Of a DNA stretch of 64,000 nucleotides, positions 40,619-50,412 are shown piece by piece. Below the pieces are notes generated by a model that searched no databases, was not told where the DNA came from, and worked only from the letters and a program-made list of their open reading frames with translations. Location of the stretch: positions 186,001 to 250,000 of the forward strand of contig CAUCKA010000001.1 of NCBI GenBank assembly GCA_958443265.1, in the 5' to 3' direction. The position numbers were made by a program, and so were the translations under genes. This stretch comes from an uncultured Collinsella sp. Lineage in GTDB: Bacteria > Actinomycetota > Coriobacteriia > Coriobacteriales > Coriobacteriaceae. Each line of letters begins with the position of its first letter. Position 1 is the stretch's first letter.

Positions 40619-40843
40619 AGGCATATGCTCCTCAAGACAATTGTGCCTAAGCATAGCATCGGCTCCAAAGCAAGGTGTGGGCTCTTGCTTTACAAGTTTC
40701 GTTTTTTCACGTCGCTCATGATGCCGTGCCATGAAAAGCCTCGGGTCGGGTAAAGTTAATCTGTTAACAAGGTGTAAAGCAATGCGGGTCCATCCAACCG
40801 TGCTGACGTGCAACTGGATGAGCATTGATGATGGGGGCACAAC

Positions 40844-41641
40844 ATGGATTTTACGGTCGAGAATGCGGGCACCACGATTGCCTGTCGCGAATATGCCGAC
40901 CCGGATGTGTCGCCTGATGCTCCTGCCTTGGTGTGCGTGCACGGCGCTTGTGTCGACGGCACATTTTTCGACGGCATCGCTTGTGAGCTCAGTCGCAACT
41001 ACCGCGTAATTGCCTACGACCGCCGCGGCTGTGGTGGCAGCAGCGATGCGGCAGACGGCAGCTATGATCTTGCCGCTCAGGCCGCCGATCTGCAAGCCGT
41101 GATCGAACACGTTGGCGCTCCGACAAATGTGCTTGCGCACAGCGCCGGTACGTTGGTGGCGCTGGAGCTTCTTCGTACCGAACCCCATCTCGTCGCCCGT
41201 GCGATTCTGCATGAGCCGGCTGTGTCGGCCGAAGGCGTCGGCATGGGCGCAGCCCCGGTTTTGCTCGATATGATTGCGGCTGGAAAGGTTTCAAGGGCGC
41301 TCCGGCTTTTCTTGGGAGCCCTCGGCGACTTGGACCCCGAGGCTCCTGGAACGACCGAAGCGGAAGCCAAACATGCCCTGCGCAATGGTCGTTGCTTCAT
41401 GGCCAATGAATACGGGATTACTATGACCTGCGTTCCCGATTGGGATAGCGTTCGCGCGTCAAAAACGGTGGCCGCCGTGCTCCTGGGCGAGCTCTCGATT
41501 GGCACGCCCCGCGAGGCTGGCACGCGAGCGGCTGCCGAATATCTCGATTGCCCCCTCGTGACAATCCCGGGCGCGCACAACGGCCTGCGCGATCGCCCGG
41601 CAGCGGCTGCCCAGACTGTCCGTAGCATCCTGGAGCTCTAG
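40844..41641 (+). CDS. Alpha/beta hydrolase
   Basis: 265 residues. The oxyanion region is VCVHGACVDG, the nucleophile Ser100 lies in LAHSAGT, YDRRGCGGSSD precedes it, and the catalytic His is probably in IPGAHNGLRDRP. The fold class is clear but the substrate is not; esters, lactones or haloalkanes are possible. There is no operon partner, and the next gene has its own leader. The ATG follows GGGGGCACAAC, a moderate ribosome site. Confidence 0.86.
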   Translation: MDFTVENAGTTIACREYADPDVSPDAPALVCVHGACVDGTFFDGIACELSRNYRVIAYDRRGCGGSSDAADGSYDLAAQAADLQAVIEHVGAPTNVLAHSAGTLVALELLRTEPHLVARAILHEPAVSAEGVGMGAAPVLLDMIAAGKVSRALRLFLGALGDLDPEAPGTTEAEAKHALRNGRCFMANEYGITMTCVPDWDSVRASKTVAAVLLGELSIGTPREAGTRAAAEYLDCPLVTIPGAHNGLRDRPAAAAQTVRSILEL

Positions 41642-41852
41642 CAGCCGTAAAAATCAAAACAGTCTTCACTCGCAAACGTTTCGGCCGTGTTAACAAATGT
41701 GCTCAAAACCTCACGTCTGCGGCTTCAATCGCGCCGCCTGCCAACTCATAAAAATGTAACAGCATTCACGTGCTTGCCTGCATCGGCAAGGTGTTACCCT
41801 TGTAACATTTGGAACCCACCGCTACCATGCGAAACTATCGAAAGGGCCCCAT

Positions 41853-43733
41853 ATGCTCAATAATCACGAGGTCAATCTAACCGACGAGGAGGCTGCCGCC
41901 GAGGTCGCCCGTGTCGCGAAGACCTACCCCGTGGTGCGTTTGCTGTCGGCCGATCGGATTAAGAGTGAGCCTAACTGCCTGCTCGCCGGTGATCGGTGTC
42001 CTTGTCTGCGTCAGTCAAGTCTTGAGGCTTTGGCAGACTCCGATGAGGTGTCGGAGCAACTGCTCAATGATGGCACTGAGTACCGCGCCCGTCTACGCCC
42101 TTTGAAGGTCGAGGGCGAGCCTCACGTCTTGCTGATGGTGCGTCCGATCGATGAGCAAGAGGCCGCAGAAGAGGACCTTGTCTACACCGACGTGCTGACG
42201 AATGTGCGCAATCGCCGATATTACGAGGAAAAGCTCCGTAGCACCCGCGTGAATGCCGGCGTTGCGGTGATCGACCTTGATGATTTTAGGGTCTTCAACG
42301 ATACGTGTGGCCGTCATGCCGGCGACCTTGCGCTCGGTGCTGTGGCGACAGCCATGCGCAGCGGAATCCGTTCGACTGACGAGCTTGTGCGCTATGGCTG
42401 CGACAAGTTTGTGGTTGTCATGCCCAATATTCCCTCCGATGACTTCACCCGTCGCCTGCATCAGGTGTCCGATGCCGTTCGTTCCACGATTATTCCGGGC
42501 CATGAGTACGTGAGCTTGACGGCATGTGTTGGTGGCGTTCGCATTCATGGCGAGACGGTCGATGAGGGCGTTGGCCGCGCTGCCCAGTTACTGAGCCGCG
42601 CTAAGGCAAAAGCCGGTACGGTCGTGACCGATGCCGATTCCATCGAGGCCTTCCAAAGCGAAAAGCCTTTGGTGCTTATTGTCGATGACTCCGAGATGAA
42701 CCGAGTCATTCTCAACGAGATGCTCAAGGACGAGTATTGTATCCTCGAGGCCGATAACGGTCGTGCGGCGCTCGACATGGTCGACCGCTATGGCGATGAG
42801 TTGTCGCTCGTGCTGCTGGACATTATCATGCCGGGCATAAGTGGCTTTGAGGTACTGGCCGATCTGTCGCGCCGATCGGGTATCGACAATCTGCCTGTCA
42901 TCATGATCTCGAGCGAAGATTCCGATGATATGGTTCTGCGCGCGTACGAGCTGGGCGCCTCGGACTATATCAACCGCCCGTTTGACTCCCGTGTCGTGCG
43001 CCGCCGTGTAAGCAACACCATCCGCCTATACGCCAAACAGCGCCGCCTGACGAACCTGCTGTCCCAGCAGTACAACGAGCGCGTCAAGAACAGTCGCATG
43101 CTCATCGACATCATGGCCGGCGTCATGGAGCTTCGCAACGGCGAGAGCGGCAGACACGTTACGAACATCGAGAAGCTGACCGAGCTGCTGCTTGGCTGTC
43201 TGGTCCAGCGTAGCGGCACGGTCTCCCTCGACAATGAGGAACGCTCTACGATCGCCCTGGCTTCGGCGCTGCACGATATCGGCAAGATGTCGATTGACGA
43301 TGCGATCCTCAACAAGCCCGGGCGCCTTACGCCCGAGGAGTTCGAGATCATGAAGACGCATACCACGATCGGCGCCGATATGCTGCTTAAGCTGGGTAGC
43401 CATCACGCCGGCAATGCGCTTATGGAATATGCGTACCAGATTGCGCGTTGGCATCACGAGCGCTGGGACGGCAAGGGTTATCCCGATGGCCTCAAGGGCG
43501 ACGATATCCCCATCGCCGCGCAGGTGGTTTCGGTGGCTGACGTGTACGATGCTCTGACGAGTGTGCGTGTGTACAAGGACGCTATCCCGCACAAGGAGGC
43601 GATCCAGATGATCCTGGACGGTAAGTGCGGCACCTTTAACCCGCTGCTGCTCGATTGCCTGCTCGAGGTGCAAGACCAAATTGCCGAGACGTTGGCACGC
43701 CCCGCCGACGTCGTTGCGTTTCCCACGATTTAG
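41853..43733 (+). CDS. Degenerate GGDEF / receiver / HD-GYP signalling protein
   Basis: 626 residues with three domains. Residues ~105-265 form a GGDEF-like domain whose signature is GCDKF (182-186), so diguanylate cyclase activity is doubtful. Residues ~270-385 are a receiver domain with Asp323 in LLDIIMPG. Residues ~410-610 are an HD-GYP domain with HDIGK (His474-Asp475) and HHERWDGKGYPDGL, the c-di-GMP phosphodiesterase pattern. AAAGG precedes the ATG. An Hpt protein is encoded 23 bases downstream, so phosphotransfer to the receiver is likely. Input may be a remote hybrid kinase. Confidence 0.9.
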   Translation: MLNNHEVNLTDEEAAAEVARVAKTYPVVRLLSADRIKSEPNCLLAGDRCPCLRQSSLEALADSDEVSEQLLNDGTEYRARLRPLKVEGEPHVLLMVRPIDEQEAAEEDLVYTDVLTNVRNRRYYEEKLRSTRVNAGVAVIDLDDFRVFNDTCGRHAGDLALGAVATAMRSGIRSTDELVRYGCDKFVVVMPNIPSDDFTRRLHQVSDAVRSTIIPGHEYVSLTACVGGVRIHGETVDEGVGRAAQLLSRAKAKAGTVVTDADSIEAFQSEKPLVLIVDDSEMNRVILNEMLKDEYCILEADNGRAALDMVDRYGDELSLVLLDIIMPGISGFEVLADLSRRSGIDNLPVIMISSEDSDDMVLRAYELGASDYINRPFDSRVVRRRVSNTIRLYAKQRRLTNLLSQQYNERVKNSRMLIDIMAGVMELRNGESGRHVTNIEKLTELLLGCLVQRSGTVSLDNEERSTIALASALHDIGKMSIDDAILNKPGRLTPEEFEIMKTHTTIGADMLLKLGSHHAGNALMEYAYQIARWHHERWDGKGYPDGLKGDDIPIAAQVVSVADVYDALTSVRVYKDAIPHKEAIQMILDGKCGTFNPLLLDCLLEVQDQIAETLARPADVVAFPTI

Positions 43734-43756
43734 TTTGACCAAAGGAGTTTTAATCC

Positions 43757-44113
43757 ATGATTTCCATGCGTGAGGCGTATGAGAAGATCGGTGCCAATTA
43801 TGATGACGCTTGCGCTCGGCTGATGGGCGAGGAAATGCTTGCCCGCTTTGCCCTCAAGTTTTTGGATGACGAGAGCATGGGCAAGCTGGAGGCCGCCATG
43901 GCGGCAGGAGACGCCGAAGGTGCGTTTATGGCAGCGCACACGCTCAAGGGCGTGAGCCAGAACCTGGGATTCGATAATCTGTACGAGCCGGCGGTTGTGG
44001 TGACCGAAGCGCTGCGCGGCGCCGATGCCGTTGACGGCGCTCGCGAGGGAATGCATGCGCTGCAGCAGCAATATGCGGCAACGATGTCGGCCTTGCGCGA
44101 GGCGGCCGAGTAA
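43757..44113 (+). CDS. Histidine phosphotransfer (Hpt) domain protein
   Basis: 118 residues, all helical. The phosphoacceptor is His61 in AAHTLKGVSQNLGF, the standard Hpt motif. AAAGGAG lies ten bases before the ATG. It is the second gene of a two-gene unit with the receiver/HD-GYP protein and probably exchanges phosphate with its Asp323. No cognate hybrid kinase is in the window. Confidence 0.93.
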   Translation: MISMREAYEKIGANYDDACARLMGEEMLARFALKFLDDESMGKLEAAMAAGDAEGAFMAAHTLKGVSQNLGFDNLYEPAVVVTEALRGADAVDGAREGMHALQQQYAATMSALREAAE

Positions 44114-44137
44114 GAGCTCGCGAGCTTTGATGACTAT

Positions 44138-44201
44138 GAGAGTTGATAATCTCCCGTTTTAGGCCCGGTGGCGGCCTCAAAGTGGGAGATTGTCCACTCT
44201 C
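44138..44201. repeat. GAGAGT palindrome (family R3), full copy
   Basis: GAGAGTTGATAATCTCCC pairs with GGGAGATTGTCCACTCTC using wobble pairs; the centre contains a second stem GGC...GCC. A half copy lies at 688-712. Confidence 0.7.
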
Positions 44202-44292
44202 GTTCGATACATGTCCAAAAATCCACTCTCACCCCTTCTGATTAGTGAATGGCCCATGCGCACTGGCGGGGCTTTCCGCATGCAATCCATAT

Positions 44293-44320
44293 CGTTGTTC
44301 GATAAACTGTTCGAATAACG
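44293..44320. promoter_or_regulatory. Dyad CGTTGTTCGA...TTCGAATAACG upstream of the DUF2975 gene
   Basis: One mismatch in ten paired positions; lies 24-51 bases before the start codon. It shares ACTGTTCGAAT with the dyad at 26615. Likely operator of the XRE protein encoded in this unit. Confidence 0.45.
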
Positions 44321-44343
44321 ATAGAGTCGATGAGGGTGAGTGT

Positions 44344-44904
44344 ATGTCCAACAGCGTTCAGCGTATGGCCAAGGCGGGCGAGACTGTAAGGAAGCTTGGC
44401 TTTTGCATGGCGGTCGTTTTTGCGGGAATGCTCGTCGCTTTTGCCGCGTTGGCTGTTTACGTGATCTGGTATGCGGTTGCAAACGTTGTTTCTGTCGATT
44501 CTTTCGGTGTCGTGACGCTTCTCGATGGCGGGAGCATCGTTATCCCAAGCGGGCTGTGCCTGGCACTCGTCGTGGGTGTTTCGCTTGTCGTTCTGTGCGG
44601 AATCAGCCATAACATCTCTCGGGGCGTCTCGCCCTTTACCAAGGCGCATGTGCGGCTTATCCGTGTTCTTGCACTTGCCTTTGCTGTTAACGCCGTGGTT
44701 TCGTTTGTTGGTGCCTATGAATCGGTCAATCTCACCATTGGCGGACTGGAGCTTTACATCGTGCCTCATTCCTTCGGTATTGAGATTTGCCAAGGCGCTA
44801 CCTTTGATGCGGGGTCGTTTATCGGCGCAGTTGTCTGCTTGTTTATCTCGGCGATCTGGAGTTATGCCTCGCTGCTCCAAGAGCAGTCTGACGAGCTTGT
44901 GTAG
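44344..44904 (+). CDS. DUF2975 membrane protein
   Basis: 186 residues with four membrane helices (about 20-46, 70-95, 105-125 and 150-175). The central GISHNISRGVSPFTKAHVRLIRVLALAF is characteristic of DUF2975 proteins, which are nearly always encoded next to a small XRE regulator, as here. Function is unknown; proposed roles are membrane sensing or regulation. ATG 44344 is preferred with GAGGGTGAG upstream; the earlier frame start lies in the promoter region. Confidence 0.85.
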   Translation: MSNSVQRMAKAGETVRKLGFCMAVVFAGMLVAFAALAVYVIWYAVANVVSVDSFGVVTLLDGGSIVIPSGLCLALVVGVSLVVLCGISHNISRGVSPFTKAHVRLIRVLALAFAVNAVVSFVGAYESVNLTIGGLELYIVPHSFGIEICQGATFDAGSFIGAVVCLFISAIWSYASLLQEQSDELV

Positions 44905-44912
44905 GAGGAAGC

Positions 44913-45242
44913 ATGAGCTATCTCATCATTGAGCTTGAGACACAGCTGCTTAAGACCGGAAAGACCAGCGCTGATCTGATTCGTGCCACGGGGCATACTC
45001 CGGCTAATATTTCAAAGCTTAGAAACGGAAAGATAAAAGCTATTCGCCTTAAGACGCTTCTCGATATCTGCGATGAACTTGATTGTCAACCGGGAGATAT
45101 TATTCGGCGCGTGAGCGAGAAAGAGCTTGAGGAGCTTATTGTCGAACGCGCAAAAAATGTCGTGAGGCAGATGCGGGATGGCGGAGGCAACGAGGCGTCA
45201 CTTCCGACATCAGTCTTCGCTGTCGATTTGAGCGACGAGTAG
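44913..45242 (+). CDS. Small XRE-type regulator (YozG-like)
   Basis: 109 residues. MSYLIIELETQLLKTGKTSADLIRATGHTPANISKLRNGKIKAIRLKTLLDICDELDCQPGDII is the compact helix-turn-helix type (SinR/YozG-like) that accompanies DUF2975. A 40-residue acidic/basic tail is longer than usual. It starts eight bases after the DUF2975 stop with GGAGGAAGC as ribosome site. It likely binds the dyad upstream of the pair and ends at a strong terminator. Confidence 0.88.
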   Translation: MSYLIIELETQLLKTGKTSADLIRATGHTPANISKLRNGKIKAIRLKTLLDICDELDCQPGDIIRRVSEKELEELIVERAKNVVRQMRDGGGNEASLPTSVFAVDLSDE

Positions 45243-45280
45243 CTTAAGGCAAACAACTAAAACGAAATATCAGCGTGAAG

Positions 45281-45312
45281 GGACCCGTGTCTAACACGGG
45301 TTCTTTCTTTTA
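45281..45312 (+). terminator. Intrinsic terminator after the XRE gene
   Basis: ACCCGTGT and ACACGGGT form a perfect stem with a CTA loop, followed by TCTTTCTTTT. Confidence 0.9.
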
Positions 45313-45319
45313 GATTATC

Positions 45320-45348
45320 TTGACAAATATGAGTTATCGAAAAACAAT
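45320..45348 (+). promoter_or_regulatory. Candidate promoter of the ABC-2 exporter operon
   Basis: TTGACA at 45320-45325 and AACAAT at 45343-45348 are 17 bases apart; GTTAT...ATAAC forms a dyad across this region, a possible operator. Confidence 0.4.
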
Positions 45349-45386
45349 AACAACAATGGAAAACGATAAAAGAAAGAAGGAACGAT

Positions 45387-46148
45387 ATGGGCGGTTTTGC
45401 TATCAAGCAGGACGGGAGTTCGATGAGCGTATCAACGATAAAGTTATCAAAGGTGTCAAAGCGCTATGGGAAACGACGCGTTTTGCATGACGTTTCCTTC
45501 GAGGTGAATCAGTCTGAACTTTGTGCCCTTGTCGGTGCAAACGGTGCGGGCAAAAGCACGCTTATTAAAATCGTCTTGGGCCTCTGCGAGCCATCGTCGG
45601 GGAGCGTGGAGCTCTTTGGAGGCAAATCAAAAAGAGAGCTTGGCCTGATGCGGATGCGTGTCGGCTATGTGCCAGATTCCAGCGGAGCATACCAATCCCT
45701 CAGTGCGGTTGAGAATCTCCAAATCCGATGTTCGGAATGGGGGCTTGATGCGAATTGTGAGATTCCTCGCGTTTTGAGCCTAGTCGGGCTGGACGTCGAA
45801 GAGAAAAAGAGCGTGAGCAGTTTTTCTCTGGGAATGAAACGGCGGCTGGATATAGCTACGGCTTTGTTGGGTGACACTGATCTGCTTATTTTTGATGAGC
45901 CAGCAAACGGGTTGGACCCGCTGGGCATCGAGAGTATATGGGCCCTTATCGGTCGATTGAATCGAGAACAGGGTACGACCATGCTCATCTCTAGCCATGA
46001 TTTGGATGAGCTGGCATTGGTTGCAACAAGCTGCCTGTTTCTTCATGACGGTAAACTGCTGAAAAAGGAATCGATGGACGTCATAAGGGATGAGGCGCCA
46101 TCCCTAAAAGAGTATTACAGGCGCTTGATGAAGGCGGTCTCGCTATGA
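45387..46148 (+). CDS. ABC-2 exporter ATP-binding protein
   Basis: 253 residues. Walker A GANGAGKST, signature FSLGMKRRLDIA, Walker B LLIFDEPANGLDPLG and His in ISSHD: the bacitracin/lantibiotic-resistance (BcrA/CcmA) type. AAGGAAC precedes the ATG. Its stop overlaps the first permease gene (ATGA), and a second permease follows. Together they form a three-gene exporter, possibly immunity to a bacteriocin or another peptide. The DUF2975/XRE pair lies just upstream but a terminator separates them. Confidence 0.92.
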   Translation: MGGFAIKQDGSSMSVSTIKLSKVSKRYGKRRVLHDVSFEVNQSELCALVGANGAGKSTLIKIVLGLCEPSSGSVELFGGKSKRELGLMRMRVGYVPDSSGAYQSLSAVENLQIRCSEWGLDANCEIPRVLSLVGLDVEEKKSVSSFSLGMKRRLDIATALLGDTDLLIFDEPANGLDPLGIESIWALIGRLNREQGTTMLISSHDLDELALVATSCLFLHDGKLLKKESMDVIRDEAPSLKEYYRRLMKAVSL

Positions 46149-46969
46149 AGCGGGCGATCCATCCCATAAAGGCAGATATGATGCGTTTGCAGCGGATGTT
46201 TCCGGCGAAGTTTGGTCTTGCGCTTATGCTGGCGTTCGGCCTTCTCTTCGGCATCTTTCTAAAAAACGGAACAACGTTGCTCGCCTTTGGCAATAGCATT
46301 TTTGGGGAGGATATTGGCTTCTGCTGGAATGTAATCGATCCTTCTGCACCCGATGAGTCCCTTGTGCGCAGCGCTTTTGCCGGTACGTCTCTGTTCGTAC
46401 CGCTCATCGTTTGCCTGGTGATTTTACAGGAGCGCGGCTATGAAGAGGGATACCGAATTTCTATGGCAAGAGGTCTCGCCCGCTTTAATGGCGCTCTAGC
46501 ACATGCATTTTCGTCTGCTTTCATAATTGGCGCAGCATATAGTGCGCTTTGCCTTCTTCTTTTTGCAATAGCCGTAACGCGTGGAGGGCAAAACTACGTG
46601 CATGGCATGCTGGCTGCATTTTTGCCTGCAATGATAGTCAACGCCGTATTGGTGATATCGGTTGCGCTGGAGACGGTGACCATCTATCGGATTACGGGCA
46701 GCGCTGTATTGAGCGGGGCCGTGGTGATAGTTGGATTTGTCATGAGCTTGACGCTCTACGGAACTTACCTTCAGACGCCCATGCCGTCCTTGCGATGGAT
46801 CTTCTTTCTCCCGGGGCCGTACCTTGGAGTCGGATGTGCCCTTGGGTATAGCGATATGGGGCAGCTGACGCTTCTGGGATATGGTGCGGCAGCCAGCTGT
46901 CTATCGGTATTGATTTACGCTCTCGTGAGCTTTCGTGCTGGGGGTGTGCTCAATGGCTCGTCAGACTAG
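46145..46969 (+). CDS. ABC-2 type permease, first subunit
   Basis: 274 residues with about six membrane helices (for example LALMLAFGLLFGIFL, FVPLIVCLVILQERG, ILGAAYSALCLLLFAIAV-like segments). No sequence signature beyond the ABC-2 layout can be named. The four-base overlap with the ATPase gene shows translational coupling. Codon use is less GC-biased than in neighbouring housekeeping genes, as for the whole three-gene unit. Confidence 0.8.
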   Translation: MKRAIHPIKADMMRLQRMFPAKFGLALMLAFGLLFGIFLKNGTTLLAFGNSIFGEDIGFCWNVIDPSAPDESLVRSAFAGTSLFVPLIVCLVILQERGYEEGYRISMARGLARFNGALAHAFSSAFIIGAAYSALCLLLFAIAVTRGGQNYVHGMLAAFLPAMIVNAVLVISVALETVTIYRITGSAVLSGAVVIVGFVMSLTLYGTYLQTPMPSLRWIFFLPGPYLGVGCALGYSDMGQLTLLGYGAAASCLSVLIYALVSFRAGGVLNGSSD

Positions 46970-47771
46970 AAGATTCCTTCATTCAGAATTGAAGCATGTG
47001 AGCAAATGGACGTACGCCTTAATCCTGGTAACTTATGCGTGCATGGTGGTATTGCAGCTTAATTCTTTCCCGATGTGGTTCTGTAGCCTCCGTGAGAACA
47101 GTTTCTTGGGCTTTTTCCCAGACCCGACGCTTCGGCTATCGGCAGAGGATGTCCTTCTATTTGGTAATGCAGAGGTTTTTCGCGGTCTGCTGTTCAACGT
47201 AGCCCCGTTGGCTCATGCATTGTTCTTTCCGTTCATCGCGGCTTGCATTGTGCCGCGCTTTGTCAGTTCGGGCTTTATTGAGGACCCGTGGGGGTTGTCG
47301 GAGGCTCGGGGAGGGAAGCGTGCGTGCGCTATCGTTGCGCGAGTGGTGCTGTCTTCTTTTGCCCTTTTGGGCGCGTTTATCCTGTCGAGTGTCGTTTTGT
47401 ACTGTCTTAACTGCGCAATCGTTTTGGATGCTCAGCAGTGTTTCAACCTGAATATGTTTTGCGATCGACTTCTTCTGGCGAGTGCGGTCTGCCTTGCATA
47501 CGTGGTCTCTTGCGTGATCGTTGTTTCCTATTTTGGGTCCGGCTTCGGTCCTATTGGCATGCTGTTGCTTGTCAACGTCGTAGCGATCTACATACAGGTC
47601 GGGGCCAATTTCATGCTTCCGCTTCCAGCCTCGATGCTCATGTGGATTTGCGGCGTGACCCCGTTGGGGAATGGTCAATGCATCTCGATTTTAATTGACT
47701 GCCTCATAAACGTAGCAAGCGTTTTTGCCATTTGCTTTACCGTCGACCGATTACGGTCGAGATTTCTCTGA
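46953..47771 (+). CDS. ABC-2 type permease, second subunit
   Basis: 272 residues with about six membrane helices. It starts inside the previous gene (17-base overlap; GGGGGTG lies upstream of ATG 46953). The N-terminal RQTRRFLHSELKHVSKWTYALILVTYA is a basic segment before the first helix. An unusually Cys-rich membrane part is seen (VVLYCLNCAIVLDAQQC). It probably pairs with the first permease in a heterodimeric channel. Confidence 0.8.
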   Translation: MARQTRRFLHSELKHVSKWTYALILVTYACMVVLQLNSFPMWFCSLRENSFLGFFPDPTLRLSAEDVLLFGNAEVFRGLLFNVAPLAHALFFPFIAACIVPRFVSSGFIEDPWGLSEARGGKRACAIVARVVLSSFALLGAFILSSVVLYCLNCAIVLDAQQCFNLNMFCDRLLLASAVCLAYVVSCVIVVSYFGSGFGPIGMLLLVNVVAIYIQVGANFMLPLPASMLMWICGVTPLGNGQCISILIDCLINVASVFAICFTVDRLRSRFL

Positions 47772-47812
47772 TTGTTTGTGAGGGATAATCATACCGAGCA
47801 TATCAAATACAG

Positions 47813-47846
47813 GGGGGGCGGGCACCGTAGCTGGTGTCCGCCCCCC
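47813..47846. terminator. GC-rich terminator between convergent units
   Basis: GGGGGGCGGGCACC pairs with GGTGTCCGCCCCCC around six bases. Confidence 0.7.
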
Positions 47847-47880
47847 GGCTTAGGAGGCTTTAACCTGAGTGGTTCGCGAG

Positions 47881-48690
47881 CTAGCGGGCCTGCTTTACCT
47901 TAGCTGCTGCCTCGACAAACGACTTCCACAGGTTAAAGTCGGTCTCGAGCGTTTGCCAGGTGTACTCGGGGTGCCATTGCACGCCCAGGCAGAACGGCTG
48001 GCCCTCGACCTCGATGCACTCGGGTACGCCATCGGTTGCCTTGGCGACCAGGCGCGTGCTCTTGCCCAGGCGGTCGACGCAGCAGTGATGTGCCGAGTTG
48101 GTCTGGATGAGCCTGTGCCCGCCAACCGCGCGCTCCAGCAGCGAGCCCGGCACGACCTCGACGGGATGCACAGGGTCGTTGAGCACGTGGGTATGGCGCC
48201 ACTGCGTGCGGCCCTCGCGCGCGCCCAGGCTCGGCACGTCCATGCACAGGGTGCCGCCGGTGGCGACATTGAGCAGCTGCGTGCCGCGGCAGGTGGTAAA
48301 GAGCGGCTTCTTGGCGCGAAGCACCTCGCTAACCAGCTTAAACTCAAAACTATCGCGGATCTCGCAGCAGAGGGTGGGGTCGTAGGGTCGATCATCGCCC
48401 CAACGTTTGGGATTGACATCGGGGCCGCCGGGAATGGCGATACCGTCAGCGATTTCCACGTAATGACGGATAACGTCGACGTCTTCAGTAATGGACATCT
48501 GCAGCGGCAGACCGCCGGCGGCAAGAATGGCGTCGACAAAGACGCTCGCAATTTCCTCGTTGGGGGAGAGCGTCTCGCTCAAATAGGGCTTCGCTTCTTC
48601 CCAGCGTGGTGCTACCAGGATAAGCGGGCGGTCGGCGGGATCGACGTCGACGTGCGGAGTGTAGGACGATGAGGTGCGGGTTCCGATCAT
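47881..48690 (-). CDS. Gamma-glutamyl-gamma-aminobutyrate hydrolase-like peptidase C26
   Basis: 269 residues of the class I glutamine amidotransferase-like fold. Nucleophile Cys134 is in FTTCRGTQLLN; His240 and Glu242 are in QWHPEYT; IPGGPDVNPKRWG is the oxyanion region. This is the PuuD-type family that hydrolyses gamma-glutamyl amides such as gamma-glutamyl-GABA. It is close to the polar amino-acid importer on the same strand, which hints at glutamate or glutamine metabolism. Confidence 0.87.
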   Translation of the reverse strand: MIGTRTSSSYTPHVDVDPADRPLILVAPRWEEAKPYLSETLSPNEEIASVFVDAILAAGGLPLQMSITEDVDVIRHYVEIADGIAIPGGPDVNPKRWGDDRPYDPTLCCEIRDSFEFKLVSEVLRAKKPLFTTCRGTQLLNVATGGTLCMDVPSLGAREGRTQWRHTHVLNDPVHPVEVVPGSLLERAVGGHRLIQTNSAHHCCVDRLGKSTRLVAKATDGVPECIEVEGQPFCLGVQWHPEYTWQTLETDFNLWKSFVEAAAKVKQAR

Positions 48691-48777
48691 GGGTGCGGCT
48701 TTCGAATCCGGATGGACATGGCACAGGGGTGGCGCGGGACAAACGTTACTGATGAATTTGCCCGCGTGGCAATTGGG

Positions 48778-49542
<765 letters not shown>

Positions 49543-49578
49543 GGTGCTCGGCTCCTTATAACTCGAAATGGTAAAGCG

Positions 49579-50412
49579 TTAGCGGATGATGGTCGCGCCG
49601 GTCTTGTGCGAAACGTAGACAGCGGCCTTGTTGATCGCGACGTTGATGAGGATATAGATGACCGCGATCACCAGGTAGACCGACACGAGGGCATCGTAGT
49701 TGGTAATGAGCACGCGGGCATTTTGCATGAGGTCGGGGTAGCTCACCACGTAGGCGACGGTGGTGTCTTTGACGACGACCACAAGCTGCGAAATCAACGA
49801 CGGAATGATAAACCGAATAGCCTGCGGCAGGACGATTTTAAAGGTGATTTTAGCTTTGGAGAGACCGAGTGCCTGGGCCGCCTCGACCTGGCCGCGCGGT
49901 ACGGCGTTGACGCCGGCACGGAAGATTTCGGCCAGTACACCGGCTGCGGCGAGCGCGACGGGAAGCGTGAGCATCCAAAACGACGGCAGCGCAATCTTGT
50001 ACTGGGGCAGCACCAAAAAGAAGAAGTAGATGAACAGAAGGCTCGGCACGCCGCGGAAGAAATCGGTGAGCACGCGGCAGACCAGCTGCAGCGGCTTAAT
50101 GTCGCTGGTGCGACCGAGCATAAGGGCAAGGCCGAGCACCAGCGCGATGGCGCCGGCGGTGAGTGCGACTTTAACGGTGCCCTCAAAGCCGGCAAGCAGG
50201 AACTTCCAGGTGGTGAGGTGCGTAAAGAAATACCAATAGTGGACCGAAAGCTGACCGGTCACATAAAAGCGCTGCAGCACGAGGGCAGCGAGCGCGGCGA
50301 CGGCAACAAGCGAGATGGCGGTGCCGATGCGAATCTTGGCGCGCATCTTGGGGCCGGGAGCCTCGTAGAGCGCATCGCGCATGGTGAGCGCGGGGGAGGA
50401 GTGCTTGCTCAT
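49579..50412 (-). CDS. Polar amino-acid ABC importer permease, second
   Basis: 277 residues; five to six membrane helices. The EAA loop reads ILAEIFRAGVNAVPRGQVEAAQALGLSKAKITFKIVLPQA, the HisM/GlnP-type signature contacting the ATPase. A ~65-residue N-terminal extension holds one extra helix. Its ATG overlaps the stop of the other permease by four bases. Confidence 0.92.
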   Translation of the reverse strand: MSKHSSPALTMRDALYEAPGPKMRAKIRIGTAISLVAVAALAALVLQRFYVTGQLSVHYWYFFTHLTTWKFLLAGFEGTVKVALTAGAIALVLGLALMLGRTSDIKPLQLVCRVLTDFFRGVPSLLFIYFFFLVLPQYKIALPSFWMLTLPVALAAAGVLAEIFRAGVNAVPRGQVEAAQALGLSKAKITFKIVLPQAIRFIIPSLISQLVVVVKDTTVAYVVSYPDLMQNARVLITNYDALVSVYLVIAVIYILINVAINKAAVYVSHKTGATIIR

